From NCBI GenBank assembly GCA_002369325.1, contig DFDU01000110.1:1-35324 (forward strand): 35,324 nt of DNA, given 5' to 3'. The position numbers and the translations under genes are program-made. The number at the start of each line of letters is the position of its first letter. Position 1 is the first letter of the stretch. The notes under the pieces are model-generated. The model worked only from the letters and a program-made list of their open reading frames with translations, was not told where the DNA came from and did no database searches. This document shows positions 33,841 through 35,324 of this stretch, piece after piece. Source of the stretch: Lachnospiraceae bacterium UBA3820 (GTDB lineage Bacteria; Bacillota; Clostridia; Lachnospirales; Lachnospiraceae).

Positions 33841-33875
33841 ATTATAACACAGTTTTTTCCTTTTGCTAAATTGTT
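33841..33875 (-). promoter_or_regulatory. Promoter for the DHH phosphoesterase gene
   Basis: On the minus strand TATAAT (33841-33846) is preceded by TGTG. A weak -35-like TTAGCA lies 17 bases upstream. It is about 40 bases from the ATG. Confidence 0.6.
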
Positions 33876-33884
33876 TTAATTATA

Positions 33885-33914
33885 TTGCAAATATAAATGA
33901 CGATGGGTTATAAT
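33885..33914 (+). promoter_or_regulatory. Promoter for the LTA-synthase-like gene
   Basis: TTGCAA (33885-33890), an 18-base spacer and TATAAT (33909-33914) lie about 28 bases before the ATG at 33942. The hexamers and spacing are the same as at paaK. Confidence 0.72.
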
Positions 33915-33941
33915 TGTATGGCAGATATTTAGGAGAAAAAA

Positions 33942-35324
33942 ATGGATACTGAAGAAATAAACGAAACAGAAGAATTAAAACCCGAAGCTGATGAAATAAG
34001 TGATGCTGAAACGATAGAATTAAAAGAGGATGATTTTATTCCTATTATTGATATTCCGGAAGCATATATTATTTCAAATATTGATGATGTTAAAAATACT
34101 AAAATTCATGTGATAAAAGGATTAACCAAAGCCCTTTTTACACCTGAGTTTTATTTTGCTGTTCTTTTGTCATATCAGGAGCTTTTGTTTCATCTTTTCA
34201 GATTTGGATTTAAGGCTGAGAATCTTTCGTTTAAAATCCTTTTTGCTGTTTTTTACGGAATAGTAACCGGAGCTTTGGTAAGTGTATTTCCAAAGCTTGC
34301 TTCGATTATATTGACTTTTGTTTTCACAGCTTTTTTTACGATATATTTTCTTACTCAAATTGTGTTCAGCGGCGTTTTCGGAACCTATCTTTCGTTGTCG
34401 GGTTCCATAGGAGTTGCCAATCAGGCGTTGGATTTTACGGATGTTATATTTAAGGAACTAAAAGAAGAATGGTACATACTTGTGCTTATGATTCTTCCGT
34501 TGATTCTCCTTTCCGTTTATTTAAGAAAAATAATAAACTTCGAAAGACATAAGATTTATATGTATGCAATGTCCGTCGGGGCGGCTGTGCTCACTTTTAC
34601 TGTCATTATGATTTGCATGCAGGCTGGTAGAAAAAAAGTATATTCGACATTTGAAGTATATCGTGATTACACATCGGTAGATATGTCTGTTGAAAAACTT
34701 GGAGTAATCGAATCATTTTATCTTGATACCAAAGTAGGAATTAAAGAAAAATTCGGTATCAAAAATGACAGGGTTTCTTTTGTGGCTGAAGCGGAAGAAG
34801 AGATAGCGACTGAAGAAATAACAACCGAACAGATTAAAAAAGAAGATAAACAGGAAGAAGTTGTTATTGACAGATCACCTAATATTCTTGATATTGATTT
34901 TGATGAGCTTATGGAGTCTGCACCAAATGAAAATATAAGAGCATTGCACGAATATGTAAGTCAGGTTAAGCCTACAAATAAAAATGAATATACGGGAATG
35001 TTTGAAGGATACAATCTTATTTTTGTAGTAGCGGAGGGCTTTTACGGACTTAGCATAGATCAAACAAGAACCCCAATGCTTTATAAAATGAAATATGGCG
35101 GATTTTGTTTTGATAATTACTATTCGCCTCTTTGGTACGGTTCGACACTCGGTGGTGAATATGCGGATTTGACCGGACTTATGCCGAGAAACGGCGGATA
35201 TCTTGCTATGTCAAAGTCGGGTTATAATAAAAATGATATGATGTTTACCTTAAGCCGTGAGCTTTCGGATAAGGGATATAAGGTAACCGGTTATCACAAT
35301 AATGATTATACATATTATGACAGA
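33942..35324 (+). CDS. LTA-synthase-like sulfatase-fold membrane protein, 3' end cut by window
   Basis: The frame stays open from ATG 33942 to the last base, giving 461 residues of an unfinished protein. AGGAG precedes the start. Residues 1 to about 60 are very acidic (repeated Glu and Asp) and precede the membrane part. About five hydrophobic segments follow between 65 and 230. An acidic linker with repeated Glu and Thr residues (about 285-310) leads into the extracellular catalytic domain. There, NLIFVVAEGFYG is the first metal-site strand and YGSTLGGEYADLTGLMP places a Thr where LtaS has its catalytic nucleophile (KTSDSEF). This family polymerises glycerol phosphate or transfers phospho-alcohols to surface glycans. 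Later metal ligands lie outside the window. Confidence 0.85.
   Translation, partial: MDTEEINETEELKPEADEISDAETIELKEDDFIPIIDIPEAYIISNIDDVKNTKIHVIKGLTKALFTPEFYFAVLLSYQELLFHLFRFGFKAENLSFKILFAVFYGIVTGALVSVFPKLASIILTFVFTAFFTIYFLTQIVFSGVFGTYLSLSGSIGVANQALDFTDVIFKELKEEWYILVLMILPLILLSVYLRKIINFERHKIYMYAMSVGAAVLTFTVIMICMQAGRKKVYSTFEVYRDYTSVDMSVEKLGVIESFYLDTKVGIKEKFGIKNDRVSFVAEAEEEIATEEITTEQIKKEDKQEEVVIDRSPNILDIDFDELMESAPNENIRALHEYVSQVKPTNKNEYTGMFEGYNLIFVVAEGFYGLSIDQTRTPMLYKMKYGGFCFDNYYSPLWYGSTLGGEYADLTGLMPRNGGYLAMSKSGYNKNDMMFTLSRELSDKGYKVTGYHNNDYTYYDR

Overview
The window is AT-rich, densely coding DNA from a Gram-positive anaerobe, most likely a Lachnospiraceae-type member of the Clostridia. This is inferred from strong AGGAGG-type ribosome binding sites with several TTG and GTG starts, a CdaA-CdaR c-di-AMP pair, an LTA-synthase-like sulfatase, TrpB2, MetY and PaaK of clostridial type, and the absence of outer-membrane genes. 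No 16S rRNA or other taxonomic marker is present. I saw no tRNA, rRNA, CRISPR array, insertion sequence or phage gene.

Layout. 1-1290: the end of an OhrR/MarR-type regulator and a divergent CobW/G3E GTPase. 1398-10892: a tightly packed, probably single-operon surface-glycan locus behind an extended -10 promoter. It encodes a Wzx-like flippase, a glycosyltransferase, an asparagine-synthetase-like ligase lacking the catalytic N-terminal Cys, a nucleotide-sugar 4,6-dehydratase, a CBS-nucleotidyltransferase resembling PtmE, an HpcH/HpaI aldolase, a fold-III PLP decarboxylase and a class IV aminotransferase. 10947-13368: TrpB2 and a YegS-type lipid kinase, each followed by a hairpin. 13481-18912: a second glycan block whose four enzymes match the WbpB, WbpD, WbpE and WbpI steps to a UDP-2,3-diacylamino-uronic acid, plus a glycosyltransferase. 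It ends in a strong bidirectional terminator.

19043-22385 is metabolic: phenylacetate-CoA ligase on the minus strand, then a Dabb protein and MetY. 22596-24778: a degenerate GGDEF plus intact EAL protein, behind a leader with a hairpin and a nine-G run, and a small multidrug-export-type protein. 24846-28717: an apparent operon of two unrecognised membrane proteins, CdaA and CdaR. 28796-32847: a sirtuin, then MoxR, DUF58 and a DUF4129-like membrane protein. 32824-33801 (minus): an NrnA-like DHH phosphoesterase, convergent and overlapping. 33942-end: an LTA-synthase-like protein cut by the window edge.

The most interesting candidate for an undescribed system is the 3830-10892 module. It combines nucleotide-sugar enzymes with carbon-carbon lyase, decarboxylase, transaminase and amide-ligase-like enzymes. 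Together they could build an amino-acid-derived or unusual amino-sugar decoration on an exported glycan. The second candidate is the c-di-AMP operon with its two unknown membrane partners.
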